Shown here: positions 25,737-34,072 of the stretch, piece after piece
Numbering within the stretch: the first letter of the stretch is position 1
Layout of the letters: each line of letters begins with the position of its first letter
NCBI GenBank assembly: GCA_003481005.1
Contig: QUKC01000012.1
Location: forward strand, 49,901-113,900
Source of the DNA: Firmicutes bacterium TM09-10
GTDB taxonomy: Bacteria > Bacillota > Clostridia > Lachnospirales > Lachnospiraceae
Direction of reading: 5' to 3'
Length of the DNA: 64,000 nucleotides
The notes under the pieces: generated by a model
Databases searched by the model: none
Seen by the model: only the letters and a program-made list of their open reading frames with translations
What the model was told of the DNA's origin: nothing
Translations under genes and position numbers: made by a program

Positions 25737-28274
25737 TCACTCCTGCATTCCGACCAGGCGCTTTGCCAGCCGGACGGCGTCCGCCGCATCCCGAGAATAG
25801 CCATCTGCATGGATTTCATCTGCATAATCCTGCGTAATTACTGCACCGCCGATCATGATTTTTGCCGTTACACCCTTTTCTTTCGCATATTCAACGACAT
25901 TTCTCATTTCCTGCATCGTCGTCGTCATCAGGGCAGAAAGTGCGATAATCTGTGCGTTGTGCTCGATTGTAGCTTCTATGATTTTCTCTTTCGGAACGTC
26001 CTTTCCGAGGTCGATGACCTGAAAGCCGTAGTTTTTCAGCATCAGCGCGACGAGGTTCTTGCCGATATCGTGGATATCCCCCGCAACCGTCGCAATGACG
26101 ACTACCGGCATTTTTTCCGAAGTCTGATCCTGTAAAAGCAGCGGCTCCAAAATACCGATGCACAGCTTCATCGTCTCCGCACTCGCAATCAGCTGCGGCA
26201 GGAAATATTTTCCCTTATCGAACAGCTCACCGACCTCGTTGATTGCCGGAAGCAGCTGTCCGTGCAAAAGCTCCTGTGGGGAATTGCCAGCCTCCAGCGC
26301 TTTTTCCGTCAAATCCTCTGCGGTTTTGCGTTTTCCTTTTAACACCGCCTCACGCACCCGCTCTGCCGCCTGCTGCTGTGGTGTTTTTGTACCCGCTGCT
26401 TTCTGCCGGGCCGCGCCGTCTTGGACTTCCGTATTTCCCGGCTGGTCTGCCGTCACAGTGCTGCCTTCAGATGCCTGCAGGCTTTGCCGAAGCAGCGCTT
26501 CCTTTTTGGCATCCGCCTCTTCCCGACGTTCCTTTGCCTGACCGGAAAATTCGATATAACGGATATCACTGTCTTCTTTATTTAACAAAAGATCCGACGC
26601 AAATGCAGCGCCGACCAAAATATCCTGGCTCGGATTTGCAATCGCCATCGTCAGTCCGGACGCGATCGCCATCGTCAGAAACGCACTGTTAACGCAGCTT
26701 CTTTCCGGCAGGCCAAACGAAATATTCGAAAGTCCGCAAGTCGTTGCCAGACCGTTTCTATGGCAATACCGGATCGTTTCCAACGTTTCCAACGCCGCCT
26801 GTTTGTTCGCGCCGACCGTCGCCACCAGACCGTCCACAATAATATCCGTCTTTTTCATGCCCAATTCCAGCGCGCGCGCCACAATTTTTTCGATGATGGA
26901 AATCTTCTCATTCAAATTTTTGGGCAGTCCCTCGTCCGATAGCGGCAAAAGGACAAACATCGCGCCGTATTTTTTTGCCAGCGGCAGCAGCTTTTCGAAT
27001 TTTTCGGATTCCAACGAAATCGAATTGATCAGTGCGCGTCCCGGATAACGCCGAAGCGCTTCCTCCTGCACGTCCACATGGCTGGAATCGATGGACAGCG
27101 GCAGCTTCGTCACACCCGCTACCTCTTCCAGCGCCTGCAGCAGCATCGTCTTTTCGTCAATTCCGCTCATGCCCATGTTGACATCCAGAATCGACGCGCC
27201 GCGCTCTTCCTGCTCCTGTGCAAACTGCGTCACAAGTTCAAAGCTGCCCTCGCGCAGCTCCTGCTGCAGCTTCTTTTTACCGGTAGGATTGATTCGTTCG
27301 CCAACGATCAGAAAGGGTCCGTCCAGGTCAAAGGTCAGAGACGCGCGTTCCGAAGTCAGCGCTCTCTGCGTCGGGTTTCCATGCACCGGAACCGGTCTTC
27401 CTGCCAGCCGGTGGGTCATTTTGCGGATATGCTCCGGCGTCGTGCCGCAGCAGCCGCCCAAAATCTGCGCCCCTGCGTCCAGCAAAAGCTCCATATCTGC
27501 GCCGAATTCCTCCGGTCCCATATCGTAAACGGTTTGCCCCTTTTCATCCAAAGACGGAAGTCCTGCATTTGGCTTTGCGATGATGGGGATATCCGTCACC
27601 TTCGCCATCCTGCGGATGACCTCTGCCATCTGATCCGGTCCGGTTGAACAGTTTGCACCGACCGCGTCTGCGCCCAGGCTCGACAAAACGATCGCCGCCG
27701 TCGCCGCATCCGTCCCGAACAGGCTTCTTCCGTCCGATTCAAACGTCATCGTCACCATGACCGGAATGTCCGGACACGTCTCTTTTGCCGCAATGAGCGC
27801 CGCCCTCGATTCCTGCAGGCTCATCATCGTTTCCACCACGAGCAGGTCTGCTCCTGCTTCTGTAATATACCGGATCTGTTCTTTATAAACGTCGATCAGT
27901 TCTTCAAAATCCAGCGGGCCCATCGGCTTTAGCTGCTGCCCTGTCATCGTCAGATCGCCTGCTACCAGCGCCTTCCCATCTGCAGCCCTTTTGGAGATTT
28001 CGACTAATTTGTGATTCAGTTCTTCTATCCGGTCCTCCAGATCGAATTCCTTTAATTTGATCCGGTTTGCCGTAAAGGTCGGGGCATACAGAATATTCGT
28101 TCCTGCCTCCAGATATGCTTTCTGAAGTCCGCTCATAATCTCTTCATGCTCTGTAATCCATAGCTCCGGGCACACCCCGACAGGCATTCCCTGCCTTTGA
28201 AGATTCGAGCCGGTTGCCCCGTCCAGAAAAAGCAGACCACTTTGTGCCAGCCTGCGAAATTCTTCTTTTGTCAT
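25737..28274 (-). CDS. metH: Cobalamin-dependent methionine synthase lacking the reactivation domain
   Basis: The 845-residue protein has, in order: a homocysteine/betaine methyltransferase barrel (about 1-290; Zn ligands Cys209, Cys275, Cys276), a pterin-binding barrel (about 315-575, FLIVGERINPTGKKKL), a low-complexity Glu/Ala/Gln linker (about 578-640), the B12 cap (about 640-720) and the B12 Rossmann domain with the lower-ligand motif DIHDIGKN (733-740). It ends at about 845, so the ~330-residue AdoMet activation domain of E. coli MetH is absent, as is usual in Clostridia. A separate reactivation protein must exist elsewhere. No B12 or SAM riboswitch was seen upstream. Confidence 0.95.
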   Translation of the reverse strand: MTKEEFRRLAQSGLLFLDGATGSNLQRQGMPVGVCPELWITEHEEIMSGLQKAYLEAGTNILYAPTFTANRIKLKEFDLEDRIEELNHKLVEISKRAADGKALVAGDLTMTGQQLKPMGPLDFEELIDVYKEQIRYITEAGADLLVVETMMSLQESRAALIAAKETCPDIPVMVTMTFESDGRSLFGTDAATAAIVLSSLGADAVGANCSTGPDQMAEVIRRMAKVTDIPIIAKPNAGLPSLDEKGQTVYDMGPEEFGADMELLLDAGAQILGGCCGTTPEHIRKMTHRLAGRPVPVHGNPTQRALTSERASLTFDLDGPFLIVGERINPTGKKKLQQELREGSFELVTQFAQEQEERGASILDVNMGMSGIDEKTMLLQALEEVAGVTKLPLSIDSSHVDVQEEALRRYPGRALINSISLESEKFEKLLPLAKKYGAMFVLLPLSDEGLPKNLNEKISIIEKIVARALELGMKKTDIIVDGLVATVGANKQAALETLETIRYCHRNGLATTCGLSNISFGLPERSCVNSAFLTMAIASGLTMAIANPSQDILVGAAFASDLLLNKEDSDIRYIEFSGQAKERREEADAKKEALLRQSLQASEGSTVTADQPGNTEVQDGAARQKAAGTKTPQQQAAERVREAVLKGKRKTAEDLTEKALEAGNSPQELLHGQLLPAINEVGELFDKGKYFLPQLIASAETMKLCIGILEPLLLQDQTSEKMPVVVIATVAGDIHDIGKNLVALMLKNYGFQVIDLGKDVPKEKIIEATIEHNAQIIALSALMTTTMQEMRNVVEYAKEKGVTAKIMIGGAVITQDYADEIHADGYSRDAADAVRLAKRLVGMQE

Positions 28275-28368
28275 TGCTCCTCATTTCTGCACTTTTCCTC
28301 TGTGCATTGAAAAAGTTTATACTATTCTAGCACGATTTTCCGGAAAAGAAAAGACGAACTGTTTTCAC

Positions 28369-28397
28369 TTGTCACAAAATCCAAAATGCGGTATCCT
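28369..28397 (+). promoter_or_regulatory. Sigma-A promoter of fprA
   Basis: TTGTCA (28369-28374), 17 bases, TATCCT (28392-28397). The leader contains an AGAATGCGCG...CGGCATTCT dyad (about 28431-28456) similar in style to the other AGAATGC hairpins in the window. Confidence 0.65.
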
Positions 28398-28481
28398 ATA
28401 GAGGTCAAAACAGCCTGCAGACAGGACGCAGAATGCGCGATTGCTGCGGCATTCTTACTTTAAAAATGAAAAGGAGCGCTT

Positions 28482-29687
28482 ATGTATTGTACAAGAAACG
28501 TATCCGACTCTGTCGTATGGGTCGGCGCAAGCGACCGTCGCCTTGCTTTATTTGAAAACCTTTTTCCTATTCCGCGCGGTGTTTCCTATAACTCTTATCT
28601 AATCCTCGATGAAAAAACCGCCCTGCTGGACACAACGGATGCTTCCGTCACCAGACAGTATCTGGAAAATGTCAGCCACAGCTTAAACGGCAAACCGTTA
28701 GATTATCTGATCATCAACCATATGGAGCCCGATCACTGCGCCAATATCGCAGAGCTTCTGCTGCGTTATCCGCACCTGACGCTTGTGGGCAACGCCAAAA
28801 CCTTCGCCTTTGTCAGCCAGTTCTACGACCTCGACTTAACCGGACGCACCCTGACTGTCAAAGAGGGCGACACCCTTTGCCTCGGCTCCCATACCCTGCA
28901 CTTCTTCCTCGCACCGATGGTGCACTGGCCGGAAGTCATGGTTACTTATGAAGAGACCGAACAGATCCTGTTTTCCGCAGATGCCTTCGGCAGCTTCGGC
29001 GCATTAAACGGCCATCTGTTTGCAGATGAAGTAAACTTCGACCGCGACTGGCTCGATGATGCCAGACGTTACTACTGCAATATCGTCGGCAAATACGGAA
29101 TACAGGTACAGGCAGCACTCAAAAAGCTCTCTGCCCTTTCCATCCGCACGATCTGCCCGCTGCACGGTCCCGTATGGAGAGAAAACCTGGAATACCTGCT
29201 GAGCAAATATGACCTTTGGAGCAGATATGTTCCCGAAGACAACGCTGTTGCAATTTTCTATGCCTCCATGTACGGTGACACCGAAAATGCAGCCAACATC
29301 CTCGCAGCCGGACTTGCAGAGGGCGGCATAAAAAATATCGCGCTCTACGATGTTTCCGTCACCGACGTCTCTGTCCTGATCGCGGAAGCGTTCCGCTGCA
29401 GCCATCTTGTTTTTGCAGCGCCTACCTACAACAACGGCGTTTACCCTGCTATGTACAACTTCCTTCACGATATGGGCGCACTGAGCCTGCAGAACCGCAC
29501 CATCGGTCTGATTGAAAACGGAACCTGGGGTCCTGTCAGCGCAAAGCAGATGCAGCAGCTGTTTTCTGAAATGAAGCAAATGAACGTCCTGGAGCCTGTC
29601 GTTACCGTAAAATCCTCTGTCAAGGAAGATTCCCTTGCCGCCTTATGCGCCCTCAAAGACCGCATTCTGGCGTCTTGTACGAAATGA
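28482..29687 (+). CDS. fprA: FprA family A-type flavoprotein (diiron oxygen/NO reductase)
   Basis: The 401-residue protein has an N-terminal metallo-beta-lactamase-like domain with diiron ligands in NHMEPDHC (His80, Glu82, Asp84, His85) and SADAFGSFG, and a C-terminal flavodoxin domain (about 256-395, FYASMYGDTENAA and TYNNGVYPAM). Such proteins reduce O2 to water or NO to N2O in strict anaerobes, fed by rubredoxin or related carriers. No rubredoxin gene is adjacent. AAAAGGAG precedes the ATG at 28482. Its stop overlaps the start of a lipoprotein gene. Confidence 0.95.
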   Translation: MYCTRNVSDSVVWVGASDRRLALFENLFPIPRGVSYNSYLILDEKTALLDTTDASVTRQYLENVSHSLNGKPLDYLIINHMEPDHCANIAELLLRYPHLTLVGNAKTFAFVSQFYDLDLTGRTLTVKEGDTLCLGSHTLHFFLAPMVHWPEVMVTYEETEQILFSADAFGSFGALNGHLFADEVNFDRDWLDDARRYYCNIVGKYGIQVQAALKKLSALSIRTICPLHGPVWRENLEYLLSKYDLWSRYVPEDNAVAIFYASMYGDTENAANILAAGLAEGGIKNIALYDVSVTDVSVLIAEAFRCSHLVFAAPTYNNGVYPAMYNFLHDMGALSLQNRTIGLIENGTWGPVSAKQMQQLFSEMKQMNVLEPVVTVKSSVKEDSLAALCALKDRILASCTK

Positions 29688-30217
29688 TGCGCGCAAAAAC
29701 AGCGCTGGCTTCTTTGTCCCTGCTGCTTGCCCTTTCCCTTTCCGGCTGCGGAAGCGATTCTGCCCTGACCGATTACACCAGCCAGATGAATACGTTTTAT
29801 GATGCGTTTTCTTCCGGAACGCTGGCACTCGAGCAGATCGATCCGTCTTCCGAAACTGCACAGGAGGAGCTGCTTTCCGGTCTGGATGAACTGACCGCCC
29901 TGACGGACAGCCTCGCAAACATCTCCGTTCCGAAGCGCTATGCCGACGCCGGAATCGACGAGCTGGCTGCCCAGGCGGCGGAACACATGCAGGAAGCGGA
30001 CAGCCTGTACCACGAAGCCTGCAGCGCAGAGACTTTCGACCAGGAACGCGCCAGCGCCGCACAGGAACATTATCAGCGCGCAATGAAACGAATCCATTAC
30101 ATCGGCATCATGCTGCAGGGCAGGACGCCGGACGATGAAGAGATTACCATCATTCACGAAACAACCGACTGGACGGGCGGAGATTTGCCGGATACCAGCG
30201 ACGGAACGGCAGAATGA
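29684..30217 (+). CDS. Small lipoprotein of unknown function
   Basis: The 177-residue product has a signal peptide (MMRAKTALASLSLLLALSL) with lipobox LSGC at about residue 20, then a helical, Glu/Ala/Gln-rich domain with no recognised family. The predicted location is the outer face of the membrane after Lgt/Lsp processing. The start ATGA overlaps the fprA stop, indicating coupled translation; an ATG three bases later is an alternative. The link with fprA suggests a common stress response but gives no function. Confidence 0.75.
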   Translation: MMRAKTALASLSLLLALSLSGCGSDSALTDYTSQMNTFYDAFSSGTLALEQIDPSSETAQEELLSGLDELTALTDSLANISVPKRYADAGIDELAAQAAEHMQEADSLYHEACSAETFDQERASAAQEHYQRAMKRIHYIGIMLQGRTPDDEEITIIHETTDWTGGDLPDTSDGTAE

Positions 30218-30311
30218 GCGGTCGCATTTTCCCATAGAACATATTCTACGCCGCATGGTTTACCGACTGCAGTGTAGCAAATGTAAGATCGATTTTTTCT
30301 ACAACAAAAAG

Positions 30312-30390
30312 CCGCTGTAGTTTTTACATCTTTCAGAGTCAGTTTTAAACTCCGACCCGGAAAGCATGTAGAAACTACAGCGGTTTTTTT
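30312..30390. terminator. Long bidirectional terminator between fprA-lipoprotein and the c-di-AMP receptor gene
   Basis: CCGCTGTAGTTTTTACAT (30312-30329) pairs with ATGTAGAAACTACAGCGG (30366-30383) with one mismatch. It is followed by T7 on the plus strand and, on the minus strand, by CTTTTTGTTG. The 36-base loop is unusually long. The rest of 30218-30479 holds no gene that I can see. Confidence 0.85.
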
Positions 30391-30479
30391 ATCTCATTTT
30401 ATTGCATACAGATTTGGCTCACAGCTTTCTGCTGCCAGTATCGGGCACTCCGAACCCGCGCACCTGCCAGCGTCCAGCC

Positions 30480-30818
30480 TCAGAATTTCTCGTACTGATC
30501 CACATCCACTACAAAGACGGTACATCCGCCGACCTGCATATCGATGGGGATCATCGAGTTTGCGCCAGGGCCAAGACTTCCGGTCGACATGGAGGGCATC
30601 GTATATTTGACGGACTGACGCGCACCTGCGCATTCCTTTAAAATCTTGAGTGCGCCGGGAACCTGTTCATCCTCCGTACCGATGACCAGCGTGACGTTCT
30701 TGTTTTTTAAGAAGCCACCGGTGGTAGAGAGCTTAGTTACCCAGTATTTTTCCTTGTTCAGCTCTTCTACGGTTTCATCCACATCTTCCGAATGCAGCAT
30801 GGCAAATATCATTTTCAT
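30480..30818 (-). CDS. darA: Cyclic-di-AMP receptor, DarA/PstA family
   Basis: The 112-residue PII-like protein has FAMLHSEDVDETVEELNKE near the start, the nucleotide loop TTGGFLKNKNVTLVIGTED (about residues 32-50), and the C-terminal strand GGCTVFVVDVDQYEKF. Trimers of this family bind c-di-AMP in Firmicutes; downstream effects are mostly unknown. It has its own promoter and terminator, so it is monocistronic. Confidence 0.93.
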   Translation of the reverse strand: MKMIFAMLHSEDVDETVEELNKEKYWVTKLSTTGGFLKNKNVTLVIGTEDEQVPGALKILKECAGARQSVKYTMPSMSTGSLGPGANSMIPIDMQVGGCTVFVVDVDQYEKF

Positions 30819-30859
30819 AACAGATTCCTCCTGTCCGCGATGGGTTGCAGTTTTTTTCT

Positions 30860-30888
30860 ATTATATACAGACTGCTGAAAAAAAGCAA
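30860..30888 (-). promoter_or_regulatory. Sigma-A promoter of the c-di-AMP receptor gene
   Basis: On the minus strand TTGCTT (30883-30888), 17 bases, TATAAT (30860-30865). The -35 element starts three bases after the stop codon of the GNAT gene that ends the suf cluster. Confidence 0.8.
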
Positions 30889-30890
30889 TC

Positions 30891-31319
30891 TCAAAGCGTC
30901 TTCTTCATGTAATAATGTGTATGTCCCTTTGGTGCATTAGTAAGCGTACCGAATATCTCATAGCCCTGCTTTTCATAAAAGCCTGGTGCCTGAAAATCAA
31001 ACGTATCCAGCTGTGCCATATAACAGCCTGCTGCTTTCGCTTCTTCTTCTACTTCTTTTAACAGTCTGGCAGCAATGCCCTGTCCCCGGTAATTCTCCGC
31101 CACCCATACAGACTCAATCGAAAGGATGTTCCAGAGGATACTGCATGCCAGTACACCGCCGACCAGTTCATTTTTTTCATTATAGGCGCAGCGGCAGAAT
31201 TTAACAAAAGGCTCCCCTTGTCTGCAGGGAACCTTCCGTAAATTATATGCAACCAGCTGATCGTCTAATTTTTCTTCGTCTGCAACGGACGGAGCATCAA
31301 ACCGGAAGCGATTATTCAT
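30891..31319 (-). CDS. GNAT family N-acetyltransferase at the end of the suf operon
   Basis: The 142-residue GNAT has VWVAENYRGQGIAARLLKEVEEEAK as acetyl-CoA loop and APGFYEKQGYEIFG near the C-terminus. The start at 31319 lies inside the end of sufU (8-bp overlap) with GAGG upstream, so it belongs to the suf operon. A function in Fe-S assembly is not established; the substrate is unknown. Confidence 0.85.
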   Translation of the reverse strand: MNNRFRFDAPSVADEEKLDDQLVAYNLRKVPCRQGEPFVKFCRCAYNEKNELVGGVLACSILWNILSIESVWVAENYRGQGIAARLLKEVEEEAKAAGCYMAQLDTFDFQAPGFYEKQGYEIFGTLTNAPKGHTHYYMKKTL

Positions 31320-31767
31320 GACATGCCTCGCATTTGCAGCCAGGGCCTTTTTCGAGCATTTCCTTTGCGGTATGCCATCCGAGACAGGCACATTTTACAC
31401 GCGCAGGCATATGCGCCACATCCGCCAGGATCGAGGATTCCTCCAGCTCGTCCATTTCCTCTTCCGAAGCCTTGCCCTGAATCATGCGCAGAAAAATATC
31501 TGCCAGGCGCAGTGCTTCATCCTTGGATTTGCCGATAATCAGATCGAGCATCATATCTGCAGATGCCTGCGACACCGCACAGCCGTCTCCCTGAAATGCG
31601 CCGTCTACGATCTTGTCATCTTCTACCTTTAACAGCAGGACGATGTCATCCCCACAGCTGGGATTTACACCCTCCAGCGCCATGTTTGCACCCTCCAGGG
31701 TGTGCTTATGATAAGGGTGTACATTATGCTCTGTCAGACTCTCATTGTAAAAGGTCTTACTCTCCAT
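31312..31767 (-). CDS. sufU: Fe-S assembly / sulfur-transfer protein SufU
   Basis: The 151-residue IscU-fold protein has the Zn/sulfur-acceptor Cys residues in NPSCGDD, GDGCAVSQAS and RVKCACLGW, as in SufU. The ~20-residue insertion between the second and third Cys motifs that distinguishes SufU from IscU is present. It accepts persulfide from SufS. An additional C-terminal CKCEACHE tail supplies three more Cys. The start overlaps sufS by 11 bp. Confidence 0.92.
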   Translation of the reverse strand: MESKTFYNESLTEHNVHPYHKHTLEGANMALEGVNPSCGDDIVLLLKVEDDKIVDGAFQGDGCAVSQASADMMLDLIIGKSKDEALRLADIFLRMIQGKASEEEMDELEESSILADVAHMPARVKCACLGWHTAKEMLEKGPGCKCEACHE

Positions 31768-32977
31768 ACCCCATTCTCCTTCTCAGTGTTTTGAGGCTCT
31801 GCGTAAAGCGCAGAACTTCCTCTTCCGTATTATAAAAAGCGAGGCTCGCACGTGTCGTGGACGGTGTTTTTAAATACGCCAGCAGCGGCTGTGCGCAGTG
31901 ATGTCCCGCGCGGACAGCGATTTTGTCGGAATCCAGAATCGCAGCCACATCATGAGGATGCACATCCTGAACTGTAAACGACAAAATACCATGATGGTCT
32001 TCGGGGCGGTCGGAGCCGATGATATGCACATACGGATTCTTCTTCATCTCTTCCATTGCCAGCGCTGTCAGCTCATCCTCACGCTTTGTGATCTCATCAA
32101 AGCCGATTCCTTCGATATAACGGATTGCTTCGCCCAGCGCATACGCACCCGCAGCGTTGACGGTTCCCGCCTCGAATTTGTGCGGCACCTCGGCATAGGT
32201 TGCACCGGTACGGGTCACATATTCGATCATTTCGCCGCCGGTCAGGAAAGGAGGCATTTTTTCCAGCCACTCCATCTTGCCGTACAGCGCGCCGATTCCC
32301 ATGGGGGCCAGCATCTTATGTCCGGAAAAGGACAAAAAATCCACATCCAGCTCCGACACATTAACCGGCATATGCGGCACACTCTGCGCGCCGTCCGCTA
32401 CCAGTACGATGCCCTTTTCGTGACAAAGTCCGGCAATGCCTTTGATATCGTTGACACAGCCTAACACGTTGGACATCTGGGTAATTGCCATAATTCTCGT
32501 CTTTTCCGTCAGGACAGCTGCCACGTCTTCCAGCGTGATTTTGCCGTCTTTGGAGCATTCCACGAACTTTAACTGCGCTCCGGCACGTTTTGCCGCATGC
32601 TGCCAGGGCAGCAGATTGCTGTGATGCTCCATAATGCTGACTACCACTTCATCTCCGGGTTTCAGCAGCAGGCTCCCCAGACTGTAAGCGACCAGATTCA
32701 GGCTTTCCGTTGCATTTCTGGTAAAAATGATCTCTTCCGGACGGGCTGCACCAATAAAGTGCTGTACCGTTTTACGGGCATCTTCATAACATTTCGTCGC
32801 ATTCTCACTCAGCTCATATAAGCCGCGCAGCGGATTCGCATTATGGCATTCATAAAACTCCCGCTCTGCCCGCAGCACGCACGCAGGCTTCTGGGAAGTC
32901 GCCGCACTGTCCAGATAGGTCAGATCCGGATTTGCCAGAAGCAGTGGAAAATCTTCACGAATTTTTTTCACATTCAT
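31757..32977 (-). CDS. sufS: Cysteine desulfurase SufS
   Basis: The 406-residue group II desulfurase has TYLDSAATSQKP, the PLP Lys in FLSFSGHKMLAPMGIGALYG, and the active-site Cys in RAGHHCAQPLLAYL. It mobilises sulfur to SufU for cluster building on SufBCD. The start at 32977 has GGAGG eleven bases upstream and overlaps sufD by 23 bp; the in-frame ATG at 32986 is too close to the ribosome site. Confidence 0.95.
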   Translation of the reverse strand: MNVKKIREDFPLLLANPDLTYLDSAATSQKPACVLRAEREFYECHNANPLRGLYELSENATKCYEDARKTVQHFIGAARPEEIIFTRNATESLNLVAYSLGSLLLKPGDEVVVSIMEHHSNLLPWQHAAKRAGAQLKFVECSKDGKITLEDVAAVLTEKTRIMAITQMSNVLGCVNDIKGIAGLCHEKGIVLVADGAQSVPHMPVNVSELDVDFLSFSGHKMLAPMGIGALYGKMEWLEKMPPFLTGGEMIEYVTRTGATYAEVPHKFEAGTVNAAGAYALGEAIRYIEGIGFDEITKREDELTALAMEEMKKNPYVHIIGSDRPEDHHGILSFTVQDVHPHDVAAILDSDKIAVRAGHHCAQPLLAYLKTPSTTRASLAFYNTEEEVLRFTQSLKTLRRRMGYGE

Positions 32978-34022
32978 CAGCTGCATCTCCTCCCAGATAA
33001 GCTTTTACCAGTTTCTGCGCAGTTTCATCCGGAATCTTCTGGCATACCGCTTCGATTCTCGCATCCGCCATCAGTGCATATGCCTGTTCCTCCGAAATCC
33101 CGCGCGCCTGCATATAAAACAGCGTCTCTTCATCCAGCTGTCCGATCGATGCGCCATGGCTGCCCTTGACATCCTCTTCCGCACAGAGAATCAGCGGAAT
33201 GGTCTGATTTACCACATCGTCGCCCATCAGCAGCACATCTTCTTTTTCTGCTCCGACAGATTCTGCTGAGCCGTGCTGAAAGTCGATCGTTCCGCGGAAC
33301 AATTTCGAAGACGCATCCTTCAATACGCCGGACGCATTGATCTCGCTGTTTGTACGTTTTCCCTCATGCAGCGCCACATAGTTCATGTCCAGACGCTGAT
33401 CGTCCTGTAACAGATAACCGATATCGGACTGCAGGGAGCTTTCATTTCCGAGAAGCTCTGTCTGGCATCCCTGATAAATCTTTCCGCCGCCCAGGAAAAT
33501 GTGCACCATTTCGATGCGTCCCTGATCCTCGCAGATGCTTCCGACATCATTTAAAACACGGAACCCTTTGCCGAGGCAATCGATCTGAACGAGACGCAGC
33601 AGTGCGCCTTTTCCGACCTTTGCGCGGGTTCTCACGCTGCAAAGTCCCTCTGCATCTGCATCGGATGCATAATCCATCACAACGGTCATCTCGCTGTTTT
33701 CTTCTGCAATCAGATCGATCAGATCCAGACTTGCAGTCTGATCCTTACAGACAAAGCCAAGGCGCAGCGCAGCTGCCTCTTTTATGCCTGCAGGCATCCG
33801 GTAAGCTTTTGCTGCGAAGCCTGACTGCTCTGCCAGCTTGTCCATATCCGGTCCCATACCGGTTTTGATCGGTTCCAGTGTGCTTGCTTCTACCGCAAAC
33901 GTTTCCGGAATTTCTTCTTTTTCCAAAGCCTGTCTGTCTGCTTTTACCTGCTTTACTTCCGTTTCATTCATCCGAAGCCAGTTCCAGGTCTTTGCAGGCA
34001 GGAAATTTATTTTCATATCCAT
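32955..34022 (-). CDS. sufD: Fe-S scaffold subunit SufD
   Basis: The 355-residue protein has the SufBD beta-helix core: RTRAKVGKGALLRLVQID, GQTELLG-like turns, SDIGYLLQDDQRLDMNYVALHEGKR-like strands, the conserved SHGASIGQLDEETLFYMQARGISE segment, and the C-terminal helical domain. It forms SufBC2D with SufB and SufC. The first ~60 residues are less conserved. Confidence 0.9.
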   Translation of the reverse strand: MDMKINFLPAKTWNWLRMNETEVKQVKADRQALEKEEIPETFAVEASTLEPIKTGMGPDMDKLAEQSGFAAKAYRMPAGIKEAAALRLGFVCKDQTASLDLIDLIAEENSEMTVVMDYASDADAEGLCSVRTRAKVGKGALLRLVQIDCLGKGFRVLNDVGSICEDQGRIEMVHIFLGGGKIYQGCQTELLGNESSLQSDIGYLLQDDQRLDMNYVALHEGKRTNSEINASGVLKDASSKLFRGTIDFQHGSAESVGAEKEDVLLMGDDVVNQTIPLILCAEEDVKGSHGASIGQLDEETLFYMQARGISEEQAYALMADARIEAVCQKIPDETAQKLVKAYLGGDAADECEKNS

Positions 34023-34072
34023 GTTGATTCCTACTTCCTCTCATTTCGCTGCAGATTCGTTTTCCTGCAGCC

